The position numbers and the translations under genes were made by a program. Below are positions 43,532 through 52,042 of a stretch of DNA of 64,000 nt, in pieces. The notes beneath the pieces were generated by a model. It searched no databases, was not told where the DNA came from, and saw only the letters and a list, made by a program, of their open reading frames with translations. This DNA is from Candidatus Krumholzibacteriota bacterium (GTDB taxonomy: Bacteria; Krumholzibacteriota; Krumholzibacteriia; LZORAL124-64-63), in assembly GCA_022711765.1 (NCBI GenBank), contig JAKLEB010000002.1, positions 310,001-374,000 on the forward strand, given 5' to 3'. The stretch's first letter is position 1. Each line of letters begins with the position of its first letter.

Positions 43532-44590
43532 GTGCGACGCCTGCTCGCCGTCCTGCTCTTCCTCGCGACCGGTCTCGCGGCCGGGCTCGCGCTGGACGCC
43601 TGGCTGCAGGTCGCCGAGATCCAGTGCCCGCTGGAGACGTACATCGACCCCGCCTACGGGCCGGCCTACTACCCCGACCGCGAGTTCAGCCGCTTCAACG
43701 AGAGCTTCTTCCTGGGCGGCACCAATCGCTGGGGCTACCTGGGCGAGGGGCGACCGCCGCGCAACGAGTCCGGCGAGCTGCGGATCCTGCTCGTCGGCGA
43801 CTCCTTCGTGCTCGGCCACACCGTCTTCGAGCGCCATCACTTCAAGCGGGTCATGGAGCGCGACCTGACCGCCGCGCTCGGCCGTCCGGTCGCGGTGCTC
43901 AACTTCGCGCGCGCCGACTTCAACCTCTGGAACATGCACCGCTACTACCGCGACTTCGCGAGCCGGTGGGACCACGACCTCGCCCTGCTGTTCCTGGGCG
44001 AGCCGGACCTGGTCCCCGGCCGTCAGGTCGGATCGTCGCTCTACCCTTTCAGCTACGCCGCCGGCGACACCGTCGCGGCCGACTACTCGTTCCGCGCGAG
44101 CGGCCTGTATCGCCAGGCCAAGATCCTGGAACCGGTGGTTTCCCGGCTGGCCGTCCCGAGGCTGGCGTTCAACCTCTACAAGGTCGGCCTGCGCGGCGAA
44201 CTGCCGCGCGTGCTGTTCGGCAAGTTCGCGCCCGCGCGCCGGGCCGCGACCGAAGAGGAGGGTGCGGCTCTCGTCCGTGAGCAGTCGCCGCCGCTACCGG
44301 TGAACAGCCGGGTCCTGCTGCGCGATCTGGCCGCCGATCCCCGAGTCCTGCTCGTCTACAAGGAGCCGATCGCCGAGGCGTACCGCGCGGCCATCGACAG
44401 CCTGGGCGCGGACCCGGCCGACCTGGAGCTCGTGTTCGCGGCGATGCGCGCGCGCGGCGTGGACCCGCGCTGGTGGCCGGTCACGCACAGGCACGGTCAC
44501 TGGAACCACGCGGCGCACGTCGAGATCGGCCACGCGCTCGCGAGCGAGATCCTCGGGCGAAGGCGGCTCGCGGTCGGGGCTGCCCCGTGA
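43532..44590 (+). CDS. SGNH-like membrane-anchored protein (paralogue 1 of tandem pair)
   Basis: 352 residues from GTG 43532, ten bases after the MBOAT stop. N-terminal anchor (RRLLAVLLFLATGLAAGLAL), then conserved block EIQCPLETYIDPAYGP and nucleophile block LLVGDSFVLGHTVFERHHF, LNFARADFNLWNMHRYYRD, and a C-terminal HGHWNHAAHVEIGHALA. Normal SGNH hydrolases use Asp-x-x-His; here the residue three before the His is Arg, so activity may be altered. Likely partner of the MBOAT enzyme in surface-glycan O-acylation (inference). Confidence 0.78.
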   Translation: MRRLLAVLLFLATGLAAGLALDAWLQVAEIQCPLETYIDPAYGPAYYPDREFSRFNESFFLGGTNRWGYLGEGRPPRNESGELRILLVGDSFVLGHTVFERHHFKRVMERDLTAALGRPVAVLNFARADFNLWNMHRYYRDFASRWDHDLALLFLGEPDLVPGRQVGSSLYPFSYAAGDTVAADYSFRASGLYRQAKILEPVVSRLAVPRLAFNLYKVGLRGELPRVLFGKFAPARRAATEEEGAALVREQSPPLPVNSRVLLRDLAADPRVLLVYKEPIAEAYRAAIDSLGADPADLELVFAAMRARGVDPRWWPVTHRHGHWNHAAHVEIGHALASEILGRRRLAVGAAP

Positions 44591-45654
44591 AGGCCGTCCG
44601 AAGCATCCTGCTCGGCGCCTGTTCGTTCCTCGTCGTTCTCGTCGGGCTCGACCTCTGGCTGCAGGCGGCCGAGATCGCCTGCCCCCTCGAGAACCGCAGC
44701 GATCCGGAGCTGGGCCCGGTCTACCGGCCGAACGTCCGCTTCAGCCGCTTCAGCGAGGGCTTCTTCCTGGGCGGAGCGAACCGCTGGGGCTTCCTTGGCC
44801 GCGGCGCGCCGCCCGCGCGCGAGCGCGGCGAGCTGCGCGTGCTCCTCTTCGGCGACTCGTTCGTGCTGGGCCATACCGTCTTCGAGCGCGACCATTTCAA
44901 GGAGACCCTCGCGCGCGATCTCGGCGCTCGCCTCGGCCGCGAGGTCGTCGTGCTCAACTTCGCGCGCGCCGACTACTGCCTCTGGAACATGCACCAGCAC
45001 TACGTCGATCACGCGAGCCGGTGGGACCACGACCTCGCGCTGTTCTTCGTGGCCGACGGCGATCTCGCGCCCGCCTATCCCGCCGATCCCGCCATGTATC
45101 CCTGGACCGAGGCGGCCGGCGACTCGCTGCGCGTCAACCGCGACTTCCGCGACAGCGCGAAGCGCCGCCTGTACCTGCGCCTCGAGCCGGCCCTGACTCG
45201 CCTCGCGCTGCCGCGCCTCGGTTTCGAGGTGCTCAAGGCGATCGACACCGGCGAGTGGCGGCGGCTCGTGCTCGGCCGGTTCGCGCCGGCGGCGGCCGCC
45301 CCCGGCGATGTCCAGCTCGGCGATGTTCCGGGACCGCTGCCGGCGGCGGCGCTCGCGCGGCGCGGGCGCGAGTTTCCGGCGACGTCGCGGCTGATCCTCG
45401 AGGATCTCGCTCGCCGCGGCCGCTGCGCCGCCGTCATCGAGTGGGAGATCCGCGCGGCCTACCGCGATGCGGTCCTCGCCTCGGGCATCCCGACGGTGGA
45501 GCTCGCGCCGCTCTGGGCCGAGCTGATCGCGGCGGGTAGGGACCCCTGGTCGTGGCCGGCCACGGGCGAGCGCGGCCACTGGAACCACGTGGCGCACCGG
45601 GCGATGGGCGAGCGGCTCGCAGCGGAGATCATCGCTCGCGGGTGGCTCGACTAG
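44587..45654 (+). CDS. SGNH-like membrane-anchored protein (paralogue 2 of tandem pair)
   Basis: 355 residues from GTG 44587 (GTGA overlap). Same build as the preceding gene: anchor helix, EIACPLENRSDPELGP, FSRFSEGFFLGGANRWGFLG, LLFGDSFVLGHTVFERDHFK, LNFARADYCLWNMHQHY, C-terminal ERGHWNHVAH. The middle region (~150-280) is diverged from paralogue 1, so the two probably act on different acceptors or as a heterodimer. Here the Asp of Asp-x-x-His is replaced by Glu (E-R-G-H). Confidence 0.78.
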   Translation: MKAVRSILLGACSFLVVLVGLDLWLQAAEIACPLENRSDPELGPVYRPNVRFSRFSEGFFLGGANRWGFLGRGAPPARERGELRVLLFGDSFVLGHTVFERDHFKETLARDLGARLGREVVVLNFARADYCLWNMHQHYVDHASRWDHDLALFFVADGDLAPAYPADPAMYPWTEAAGDSLRVNRDFRDSAKRRLYLRLEPALTRLALPRLGFEVLKAIDTGEWRRLVLGRFAPAAAAPGDVQLGDVPGPLPAAALARRGREFPATSRLILEDLARRGRCAAVIEWEIRAAYRDAVLASGIPTVELAPLWAELIAAGRDPWSWPATGERGHWNHVAHRAMGERLAAEIIARGWLD

Positions 45655-45730
45655 GCGCCGCCGTCGCCCGCGCGAGGGCGAACGCGACGCCGGCCGCGAC
45701 CGGCGCGCGACGGCCGCCGGGCCGGACCGA

Positions 45731-46981
45731 TCACTTCAACAGGACCATCTTCCCCGCCGCCGACTGACCGATCGTCGTGACCCGGTAGACGTACATGCCG
45801 GCGGTCACGACGCGTCCCGCGCCGTCGCGACCGTCCCAGGTGACGCGGTGCCAGCCGGCGGCGAGCGCGCCGTCGACCAGTGTCCGCACGAGGCGGCCTC
45901 GCGCGTCGACGATCTGCAGCACGGCGTGTCGCGACGCGCCCGCCTCGCCGGGCAGCGCAAACGCGATCTCGGTCGCGGGATTGAAGGGATTCGGTCGATT
46001 CGGCAGCAGGCGGATCGCGGCCCGGGGCGCCGCCGCCACGGGCGTCGCGCACGAGATGGTGTCGTTCATGGCGCCGGCCGTGACGAACGTCTGCCAGTCG
46101 CCGGCGGTGTCGCGAGACGGCAGCCAGGAGGCCGAGTCGGCCGCGGCGTCGTAGCAGTCCCAGGAGCCGATCACCAGGCGCGCGCGATCCCCGAGCCAGC
46201 TATCCGGCTCGGGAATCGTCGCGAGCGCTGGGACCTCGCCGGGCGGGATCGCCTCGGGCAGCCGCAGCCGGCTCACCGTCTGGAAGTATCCGTCGAGCAA
46301 TCCGCGATCGGTCACCGGCTCGTGCGCCGCGCCCGGCTGCACGGCCAGCGCCCAGCGCGCTCCCAGCGGACGGTGGGCCTCGAAGATCGCGGTGAGGTTC
46401 TCGATGCGGTACGGCAGGTCGTTCTCGCCGATGAACAGGTAGCCGGGAACCAGGATCGCGTCGCCCGCGGGGTCGGTCCGGTGGAAGCCGCCCTTCATCG
46501 TCACGAAGCCGATCACGCGGTCCGGCCGCCAGACCGTGAAGTGATAGGCGAACTGCCCGCCCCAGGAGTAGCCCTCGAAGTAGCAGGTCGTAAACGCCAG
46601 CTCCGGGTGGCCGCTCTCGGCGGCGAAGGCCGCGAGGGTCCGCAGGAGGGCGTCGCCGATCCCCGTCTCCATGCCGACGTCGTCGAGCCGGGCGCCCAGC
46701 AGGGCGAAGTCCTCGCCTGCGCAGAGCTGTTGCAGCGCGGGATCGCCGACCTCGGGTCGCGAGTCGGCGAGATGCGGAGCGATGCGGCAGAGGACGCCGC
46801 GGACCACGGCCGCGTCGTCGGGCACGAACAGGCGGAAGTCCGCGACGCCGTAGGTCTCGCCCGGCGCGGGCGGCGGCGAATAGTCGTGGATGCTCGCGAG
46901 AGCCACGAGCGGCGCCGAGAGCCCGACCGCGAGGGCCAGGCCGGGCGCAATCACGGCGGAGCGGTGCCGGCAGACGTACAT
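45731..46981 (-). CDS. Secreted alpha/beta-hydrolase-like protein with FlgD-type C-terminal sorting domain
   Basis: 416 residues; signal peptide ends near ALAS. Residues ~55-270 resemble an alpha/beta hydrolase: nucleophile elbow in YFEGYSWGGQFAYH (GxSxG), later IGENDLPYR and an AAHEPV His candidate. The last ~95 residues contain LPNRPNPFNPATEIAF, IVDARGRLVRTL, WDGRDGAGRVVTAGMYVYRV and a KMVLLK tail, the FCB sorting domain. So a surface-delivered esterase/peptidase-like enzyme. Convergent with the SGNH gene (76-base gap), divergent from a tonB-like gene. Confidence 0.85.
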   Translation of the reverse strand: MYVCRHRSAVIAPGLALAVGLSAPLVALASIHDYSPPPAPGETYGVADFRLFVPDDAAVVRGVLCRIAPHLADSRPEVGDPALQQLCAGEDFALLGARLDDVGMETGIGDALLRTLAAFAAESGHPELAFTTCYFEGYSWGGQFAYHFTVWRPDRVIGFVTMKGGFHRTDPAGDAILVPGYLFIGENDLPYRIENLTAIFEAHRPLGARWALAVQPGAAHEPVTDRGLLDGYFQTVSRLRLPEAIPPGEVPALATIPEPDSWLGDRARLVIGSWDCYDAAADSASWLPSRDTAGDWQTFVTAGAMNDTISCATPVAAAPRAAIRLLPNRPNPFNPATEIAFALPGEAGASRHAVLQIVDARGRLVRTLVDGALAAGWHRVTWDGRDGAGRVVTAGMYVYRVTTIGQSAAGKMVLLK

Positions 46982-47126
46982 TGCAGGGGTCCCGGGAATC
47001 GCTGGTGTCCCTTTGATAGTAGCACGCCGTGAGTCGTTTGACTTGAGCTTGCGTGTCGTGCAACGTAGCAGGGCTTCAGAGACGCGAACAGGCTCAGCGG
47101 CGCCGCTTCCGCCGAGAGGGATATCC
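46982..47126. other. Divergent intergenic region (hydrolase / TonB-type gene)
   Basis: 145 bases. TTGACT lies on the plus strand near 47039 and a TACTAT-like -10 on the minus strand, but neither pairs with a convincing partner box. Promoters for both genes are probably here. Confidence 0.3.
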
Positions 47127-47906
47127 GTGACGCGACGTGGATTTCTCGCCAGCCGCGGGGCCTACTCGCTCGCCGGCGCCGTGCGGTTGCCGCTCGCGGG
47201 CGACGACCACCCCCTGCGGAAGCAAGCGGCGCGCGACCTCGCCTGCGCGGCGGCGATCTCGGTTGCGCTCGGACTCCTGGCTTTCTTCGGCTGGCAGCGA
47301 TGGAGCGTCCGCGGGGACGGCGCCGTCGCCGCTCGCGAGGTGAGGATCGTCCGCTCCACGGAGCTCGGCGTGCCGCCCTCGATCGACCGCGAACGCCCCG
47401 GGGTTGCCGCGCCGCGCGTTTCCGTGACGCCGCCGCCGCCCGTGGCCGCGCCGGAGCCCGTGGCGGACGAGGTCGCCGTGGAGCCGACGATCATGACCCG
47501 GCAGGAGGTCGCCGAGGTACGGTCCGCAGCGTCCGCAGCGTCCGCCGCGGGCGCCGGCACGGCTGGCGGGCCCGCCGGATCGAAAGGAGCCTCGATTCCG
47601 GCCGTGGTCGAGGCCCCGGTCGCGCGCGCGCCCGTGCGAGTCCTGCCGGTCAAGGTGAGCATGAAGCCGCCGGAGTACCCGGAGGCTGCGCGCCTGGCGG
47701 GAGTCGAGGGAACGGTGGTTCTCCACGTTCACGTCGATGAACAGGGGCGCGTGCGGGACGTCAAGGTGGTGGAGGGCCCGGAACTCCTGCGCGATCCCGC
47801 CATCGCGGCCGCGCGGACCGCGATCTTCCGGCCGGCCACGAGCGACGATCGGCCGATCGCGGTGTGGGTGGCGATGCCGGTCTCGTTCCAGCTGCGCGGA
47901 CGCTGA
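47127..47906 (+). CDS. TonB-family energy transducer
   Basis: 259 residues from GTG 47127, chosen because GAGAGGG sits seven bases upstream; earlier in-frame codons are unlikely. One TM helix (AAAISVALGLLAFFGW), Pro/Ala-rich periplasmic spacer (VTPPPPVAAPEPVAD), and a TonB C-terminal domain: MKPPEYPEAARLAGVEGTVV, VDEQGRVRDVKVVEG, AIAAARTAIFRPA. Carries inner-membrane energy to outer-membrane receptors such as that at 3240-6113. No exbB/exbD adjacent. Confidence 0.93.
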   Translation: MTRRGFLASRGAYSLAGAVRLPLAGDDHPLRKQAARDLACAAAISVALGLLAFFGWQRWSVRGDGAVAAREVRIVRSTELGVPPSIDRERPGVAAPRVSVTPPPPVAAPEPVADEVAVEPTIMTRQEVAEVRSAASAASAAGAGTAGGPAGSKGASIPAVVEAPVARAPVRVLPVKVSMKPPEYPEAARLAGVEGTVVLHVHVDEQGRVRDVKVVEGPELLRDPAIAAARTAIFRPATSDDRPIAVWVAMPVSFQLRGR

Positions 47907-47934
47907 GGGCCGGCCGGCGGCCGCCTGGTGACGC

Positions 47935-47962
47935 TTGCCGCGGGGCCGGCGTCCATTATCCT
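47935..47962 (+). promoter_or_regulatory. Candidate promoter for the M1-like peptidase
   Basis: TTGCCG, 16-nt spacer, TATCCT. Predicted start near 47970, ~34 bases before the ATG at 48004. Confidence 0.4.
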
Positions 47963-48003
47963 TGGCAGGACTCGAAGAGACCCCCAGCCCGGGAGCGAAC
48001 CCC

Positions 48004-50040
48004 ATGCACAGGATCCTCGGCACGACCGTCCTCGGCCTCGGCGCCGTCCTCGGCGCCGCCGCTCTGGCCGCCGAACCGCCGCCGGTCGTCCACCACGACG
48101 TCGAGATCGTGTTCGACCTCGCCGCGCACACCGTCCGGATCGCCGATCGGGTGATCCTTCCGGCCGGCGCCGACTCGTTCACGATCGACCAGGGCGTCAC
48201 GCTGTGGCTGGGACCGGACGCGGGCGGCGAGGCCGCCGAGCCGGGCGCGTTCCTGGGGACCGTGGCCGGCCATGCGTGGCCAGGCGAAGGCCCCGCCGTC
48301 GTCAACGTGCTCGCTGCCGCCCATCAGCCCACAGACGACGTCCGCTTCTCCAGGGAGAACGTCGGCGGCGAGATCACCGCCACCGTCGGCGAGGAGGGCA
48401 TCTGGCTGAGCGGCGACGCCGCCTGGCTGCCCCGCGTCGACGGCGCGCTGCACGCCGGCGCCTTCACGGTCGACACGCCTGCCGGCTGGTACCCCGTGCT
48501 GAGCGGCGAGATCGTCGATCAGCGCGAAGCGGACGGTCGGCGGCGCACGACGTACCGGATCACGGAGCCCGTCGACGGGATCTCCCTCGTGGCCAACACC
48601 TTCACGGTCACCGAGCGCGAGCACGCTGGCGTGACGATCCGCACGTGCCTCCTGCAGCCGGACCAACGCCTGAGCGACCTCTACCTCGAGCGCACCGCGC
48701 ACTATCTCGACCTCTACACCGACCTGATCGGGCCCTACCCCTACCGCAGCTTCACCACGGTCGAGAACTGGTTCCCCACCGGCTACGGCATGCCGGGGTG
48801 GACGTTGCTGGGCGCCCAGGTCCTCCGCCTGCCGTTCATTCCCTACACGAGCTTCGGCCACGAGATCGCGCACAACTGGTGGGGCAACTCGGTCTTTGTC
48901 GATCGCGCGGGCGGCAACTGGTGCGAGGGCTTGACCGTCTGGTTCGCCGACTACCTCTACAAGCTCGCGGAGTCGCCCGAGGCGGCGTGGCAGTACCGGC
49001 GCAATCAACTCAAGGACTACGCCGCGTACGTGGGCGGCGACCCCGCACGCGATTTCGCGCTCGTCGATTTCAAGTCGCGCCACAGCGGCGCGACCCGGGC
49101 CGTGGGCTACGGCAAGAGCATGGCCGTCTGGCACATGCTCGAGCAGGAGCTCGGTCGCGACGCCGTGCTGGCCGCGATCCGCAGCGTCTACGCCGAGTTC
49201 CGCGGCAGGCCGGCGGCCTGGAGCGATTTCTTCGCCGCGCTCGAGTCGGTGAGCGGCCGCGACCTCGAGACGTTTCGCGCGCAGTGGCTCGAGCGCGCCG
49301 GCGCGCCGCGCCTGGAGCTCGCCGATGCCGCGCGCGACGGCGACCAGGTCCGCTTCACGATCCGGCAGGATCAGCCCCCGTACGACCTGCTCGTCCCCAT
49401 CGCGGTGGGCACCGCGCGCGAGACGGTCCGCCGAACAGTGCGCTTCGCTCGCGCCGAGCAGCAGTTCACGCTCGACGTCGCCGGCGCGGTGTCCGTGGCG
49501 GTGGATCCGGACAACGACCTCTTCCGCCGCCTCGACCCCGCCGAGATCGAGCCCACGCTGAGCCGCGTGCTCGCGGCCGATCAGTTCGTCTTCGTGCCGC
49601 CGGCCGCAGGCGCCATGGTGCGCGCCGCCACCGCCGCCTTCGCCCGCGAGTTCTGCGAGTGCGACGACCCCGTCCTGCGCGACCGTGGCCGGCCCGATCC
49701 GGCGGCGGTCAACGTGATCGTGAACCCCGACCCCGGCGTGCTCGAGGTGCGGCAGCCGGCCGAGCTGAGCATCCATGGCGACCTCGTCTTCATCGCCGGC
49801 ACGCGTTACGACCTGAAGGAGTGGGACCTCGTCTATGCCGCCGCCGGCGAGGCGGACGCGACCGACCTCGTGATCCACACGCGCAGCGCGCAACGACTGG
49901 AGCACCTGGGCGGTCGGCTCGGCCACTACGGGAAGTACAGCTGGCTCCTGTTCCCGGCCGGCGCCGGCGAGGTCGTCAAGGGCAACTGGACGCCGGCGGG
50001 AAGTCCGCTCGTGGCGGCGCTCGCGCCGCGGGACCGTTGA
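48004..50040 (+). CDS. M1-family (aminopeptidase N-like) secreted peptidase
   Basis: 678 residues from ATG 48004 (signal peptide HRILGTTVLGLGAVLGAAALA); an earlier in-frame start would put 23 residues before the signal. Zinc site HEIAHNWWGNSV (His286-His290) with third ligand Glu308 in GNWCEGLTVWFADYL, 17 residues later as in this subfamily. The classical GAMEN exopeptidase motif is replaced by a region around ENWFPTGYGMPGWTLLG, so N-terminal specificity may differ. Periplasmic or surface peptide breakdown. Confidence 0.9.
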   Translation: MHRILGTTVLGLGAVLGAAALAAEPPPVVHHDVEIVFDLAAHTVRIADRVILPAGADSFTIDQGVTLWLGPDAGGEAAEPGAFLGTVAGHAWPGEGPAVVNVLAAAHQPTDDVRFSRENVGGEITATVGEEGIWLSGDAAWLPRVDGALHAGAFTVDTPAGWYPVLSGEIVDQREADGRRRTTYRITEPVDGISLVANTFTVTEREHAGVTIRTCLLQPDQRLSDLYLERTAHYLDLYTDLIGPYPYRSFTTVENWFPTGYGMPGWTLLGAQVLRLPFIPYTSFGHEIAHNWWGNSVFVDRAGGNWCEGLTVWFADYLYKLAESPEAAWQYRRNQLKDYAAYVGGDPARDFALVDFKSRHSGATRAVGYGKSMAVWHMLEQELGRDAVLAAIRSVYAEFRGRPAAWSDFFAALESVSGRDLETFRAQWLERAGAPRLELADAARDGDQVRFTIRQDQPPYDLLVPIAVGTARETVRRTVRFARAEQQFTLDVAGAVSVAVDPDNDLFRRLDPAEIEPTLSRVLAADQFVFVPPAAGAMVRAATAAFAREFCECDDPVLRDRGRPDPAAVNVIVNPDPGVLEVRQPAELSIHGDLVFIAGTRYDLKEWDLVYAAAGEADATDLVIHTRSAQRLEHLGGRLGHYGKYSWLLFPAGAGEVVKGNWTPAGSPLVAALAPRDR

Positions 50041-50065
50041 CGGCCCCGGACCCGGGGTCTATACC
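50037..50065 (+). promoter_or_regulatory. Candidate pepD promoter
   Basis: TTGACG (5/6), 17-nt spacer, TATACC. The -35 box overlaps the M1 stop codon. Start near 50072, 38 bases before pepD. Confidence 0.55.
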
Positions 50066-50109
50066 TGTACGGCGCACGCCACCGCATCCACTCACAGCGA
50101 GGAGCCACC

Positions 50110-51594
50110 ATGGCCACATTCGATGAACTGCAGCCCCGGTCCGTCTGGCAGATCTTCGGCGAGCTGGCGCGGGTCCCCCGCGGCAGCGGCAACGAGAAGG
50201 CCGTCATGGCCATGCTCAAGACCTGGGCCACCGGCCGCGGCCTCGTCTGGCGCGAGGACGGCGTCGGCAACCTCCTGGTCGAGATCCCCGCCTCGCCGGG
50301 GCTCGAGCACGCCTCCCCGGTGCTGGTCCAGGGCCACGTCGACATGGTCTGCGAAAAGGATGCGGCGACGAAGCATGACTTCGCCAAGGACCCCATCCGG
50401 GTCCAGGTCGACGGCGACTGGGTGAAGGCCGACGGCACGACCCTCGGCGCGGACAACGGCATCGGGGTGTCGATGGGTCTGGCGCTCGCCGTCGAGGCCG
50501 GCGTGCGGCACGGGCCGGTGGAGATCCTGCTGACCGTCGACGAGGAACGTGGACTGACCGGCGCGGCTGGCATCGAGGCGGGCTTCTTCCGGAGCCGGCG
50601 GATGATCAACCTCGACAGCGAGGAGGACGCCGCGATCTTCATGGGCTGCGCCGGCGGTCGAGACAGCATCCTGACGCTGTCGCTGCGCGCGGGCAAGGCC
50701 CCGCAATCGATGGTCGGGCGCAAGCTCGCCATCAAGGGGATCAAGGTCGGGCCCAAGGAGATCAAGGGCCTCCGGGGCGGCCACAGCGGGCTCGACATCA
50801 ATACCGGTCGCGGCAACGCGAACAAGCTGCTCGCCCGCGCCCTGGATCACGTCGCTGGCCAGATGCCGCTGCGCGTCGCGCAGATCGGCGGCGGTCTCTT
50901 GCGCAACGCGATCCCGCGCGAGGCGGAGGCGCGGGTCCTCGTGCCCGCGGCCAAGGCGCGCGTCTTCAAGCAGCTCGTCGACGAATTCCTCGAGCGCGTC
51001 AAGGCCGAGGAGCTCCAGGACGCCGACCCGGACCTCAACTGGCAGATCGGCTCCAGCAAGGTCGAGAAGGCCTGGACGGAGAGCGACACGCGCCGGCTGC
51101 TCAGCCTCCTGGTCGCGATTCCGAGCGGCGTGCTCGGCATGAGTCGAGCCCTGCCGGACCTGGTCGAGAGCAGCAGCAATCTGGGTGTGGTGCGCACCGA
51201 GGGCAACGAGGTCGTGATGGTCTGCTGCAGCCGCAGTTCGGTCATGAGCCACCTCGACGACCTGGCGGGCGTGCACCGGGCGCTGGCGAGCCTGGCCTGC
51301 GCCGAGATCGAGCAACCGGCGGGCTACCCGGGCTGGCAGCCCAATCCGGCGTCGCCGCTGCTGCACATCGTCGTCGACCAGTATGCGCGGCTCTTCGGCG
51401 CCAGGCCCGAGCTCAAGGCGGTCCACGCGGGCCTCGAGTGCGGACTGCTCCTGCGGAGCTATCCGGATCTCGACATCGTCAGCTTCGGGCCGAACATCGT
51501 CGGCGCGCATTCTCCGGACGAGAGGGTCCAGGTCTCGTCGGTCGCGAAGGTCTGGACGCTCTTCAAGGCGGTTGTCGAGGACCTGGCGAGGTAG
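50110..51594 (+). CDS. pepD: Aminoacyl-histidine dipeptidase (M20 family)
   Basis: 494 residues, GAGGAG upstream. PepD/M20C signature: QGHVDMVCEKDAATKHDF, LGADNGIGVSMGLA (metal-bridging Asp), TVDEERGLTGAAGI (general-base Glu pair), RGGHSGLDINTGRGNANKLL, SFGPNIVGAHSPDERVQVSS near the C terminus. Length matches PepD. Cleaves X-His and other dipeptides in the cytoplasm. Confidence 0.95.
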   Translation: MATFDELQPRSVWQIFGELARVPRGSGNEKAVMAMLKTWATGRGLVWREDGVGNLLVEIPASPGLEHASPVLVQGHVDMVCEKDAATKHDFAKDPIRVQVDGDWVKADGTTLGADNGIGVSMGLALAVEAGVRHGPVEILLTVDEERGLTGAAGIEAGFFRSRRMINLDSEEDAAIFMGCAGGRDSILTLSLRAGKAPQSMVGRKLAIKGIKVGPKEIKGLRGGHSGLDINTGRGNANKLLARALDHVAGQMPLRVAQIGGGLLRNAIPREAEARVLVPAAKARVFKQLVDEFLERVKAEELQDADPDLNWQIGSSKVEKAWTESDTRRLLSLLVAIPSGVLGMSRALPDLVESSSNLGVVRTEGNEVVMVCCSRSSVMSHLDDLAGVHRALASLACAEIEQPAGYPGWQPNPASPLLHIVVDQYARLFGARPELKAVHAGLECGLLLRSYPDLDIVSFGPNIVGAHSPDERVQVSSVAKVWTLFKAVVEDLAR

Positions 51595-51606
51595 CGACCG
51601 CGTTTC

Positions 51607-51641
51607 GCGGGAGGCGGGTCGGCTGACAGCCCGCCTCCCGC
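51607..51641 (+). terminator. Strong hairpin after pepD
   Basis: Perfect 12-bp inverted repeat GCGGGAGGCGGG / CCCGCCTCCCGC with an 11-nt loop, 13 bases after the pepD stop. No T-tract, so Rho assistance or a transcript-stabilising role is possible. Confidence 0.65.
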
Positions 51642-52042
51642 CTCGCTGCGCCGCCGAGCCTGGGCGGGGCGGTGGCGTCCGGTGCGGAGACCCCCCGAAC
51701 GCGTTCCAGATATCCCCAAGTTGTCCACAGCTTCCGGCCGGTTGTCCACGCATCCCGGCTCGATGACGACGAGCGCTGCAACTGGTTGATATCGATAGTC
51801 TTACTGGCATACGCACAAAACCCCAAAAAAGGAACCCGTTCCTGCCGTGCGCGGCCGGCGCGGCGGATCCGGCGCGATCTGTGGACAAGGTCGCCCGGAC
51901 CGGAACGCCGCCTTGGCGGGCGGCGGCGCGGGCGCTGCCTTGCGGCCAATCCCGTCGCTGACCACCTTTCGACCGCTGATCCGCTGCCAGCCGGCGCTCG
52001 GAGGCGCCGGTTGAGGAAGCCACCAACGGACGAGGTGAACGC
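51642..52042. other. Non-coding region with DnaA-box-like 9-mers and AT-rich block
   Basis: No credible gene in the 448-base gap 51595-52042. It holds TTGTCCACA at 51721-51729, TTGTCCACG at 51742-51750 and, inverted, TGTGGACAA at 51880-51888; TTGTCCACA is the DnaA-box form preferred in high-GC bacteria. Between the boxes, 51786-51832 is AT-rich, with TTGATA-16-CATACG forming a possible promoter for the citrate lyase genes and a run of six A at 51825-51830. Could be a replication-initiation-type element, a DnaA-titrating site, or simply a regulated promoter. Confidence 0.5.

Noticed and set aside
36973..43644. 2223-codon open frame on the minus strand
   Set aside because: Covers MFS, tpiA, M16 and MBOAT genes in antisense; Arg/Glu/Gln/Asp-rich with no domain.
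51825..51843. Minus-strand AGGAA-CGGG-TTCCT followed by T-rich run
   Set aside because: Looks like a small intrinsic terminator, but no minus-strand gene reads into it and the stem is only 5 bp.
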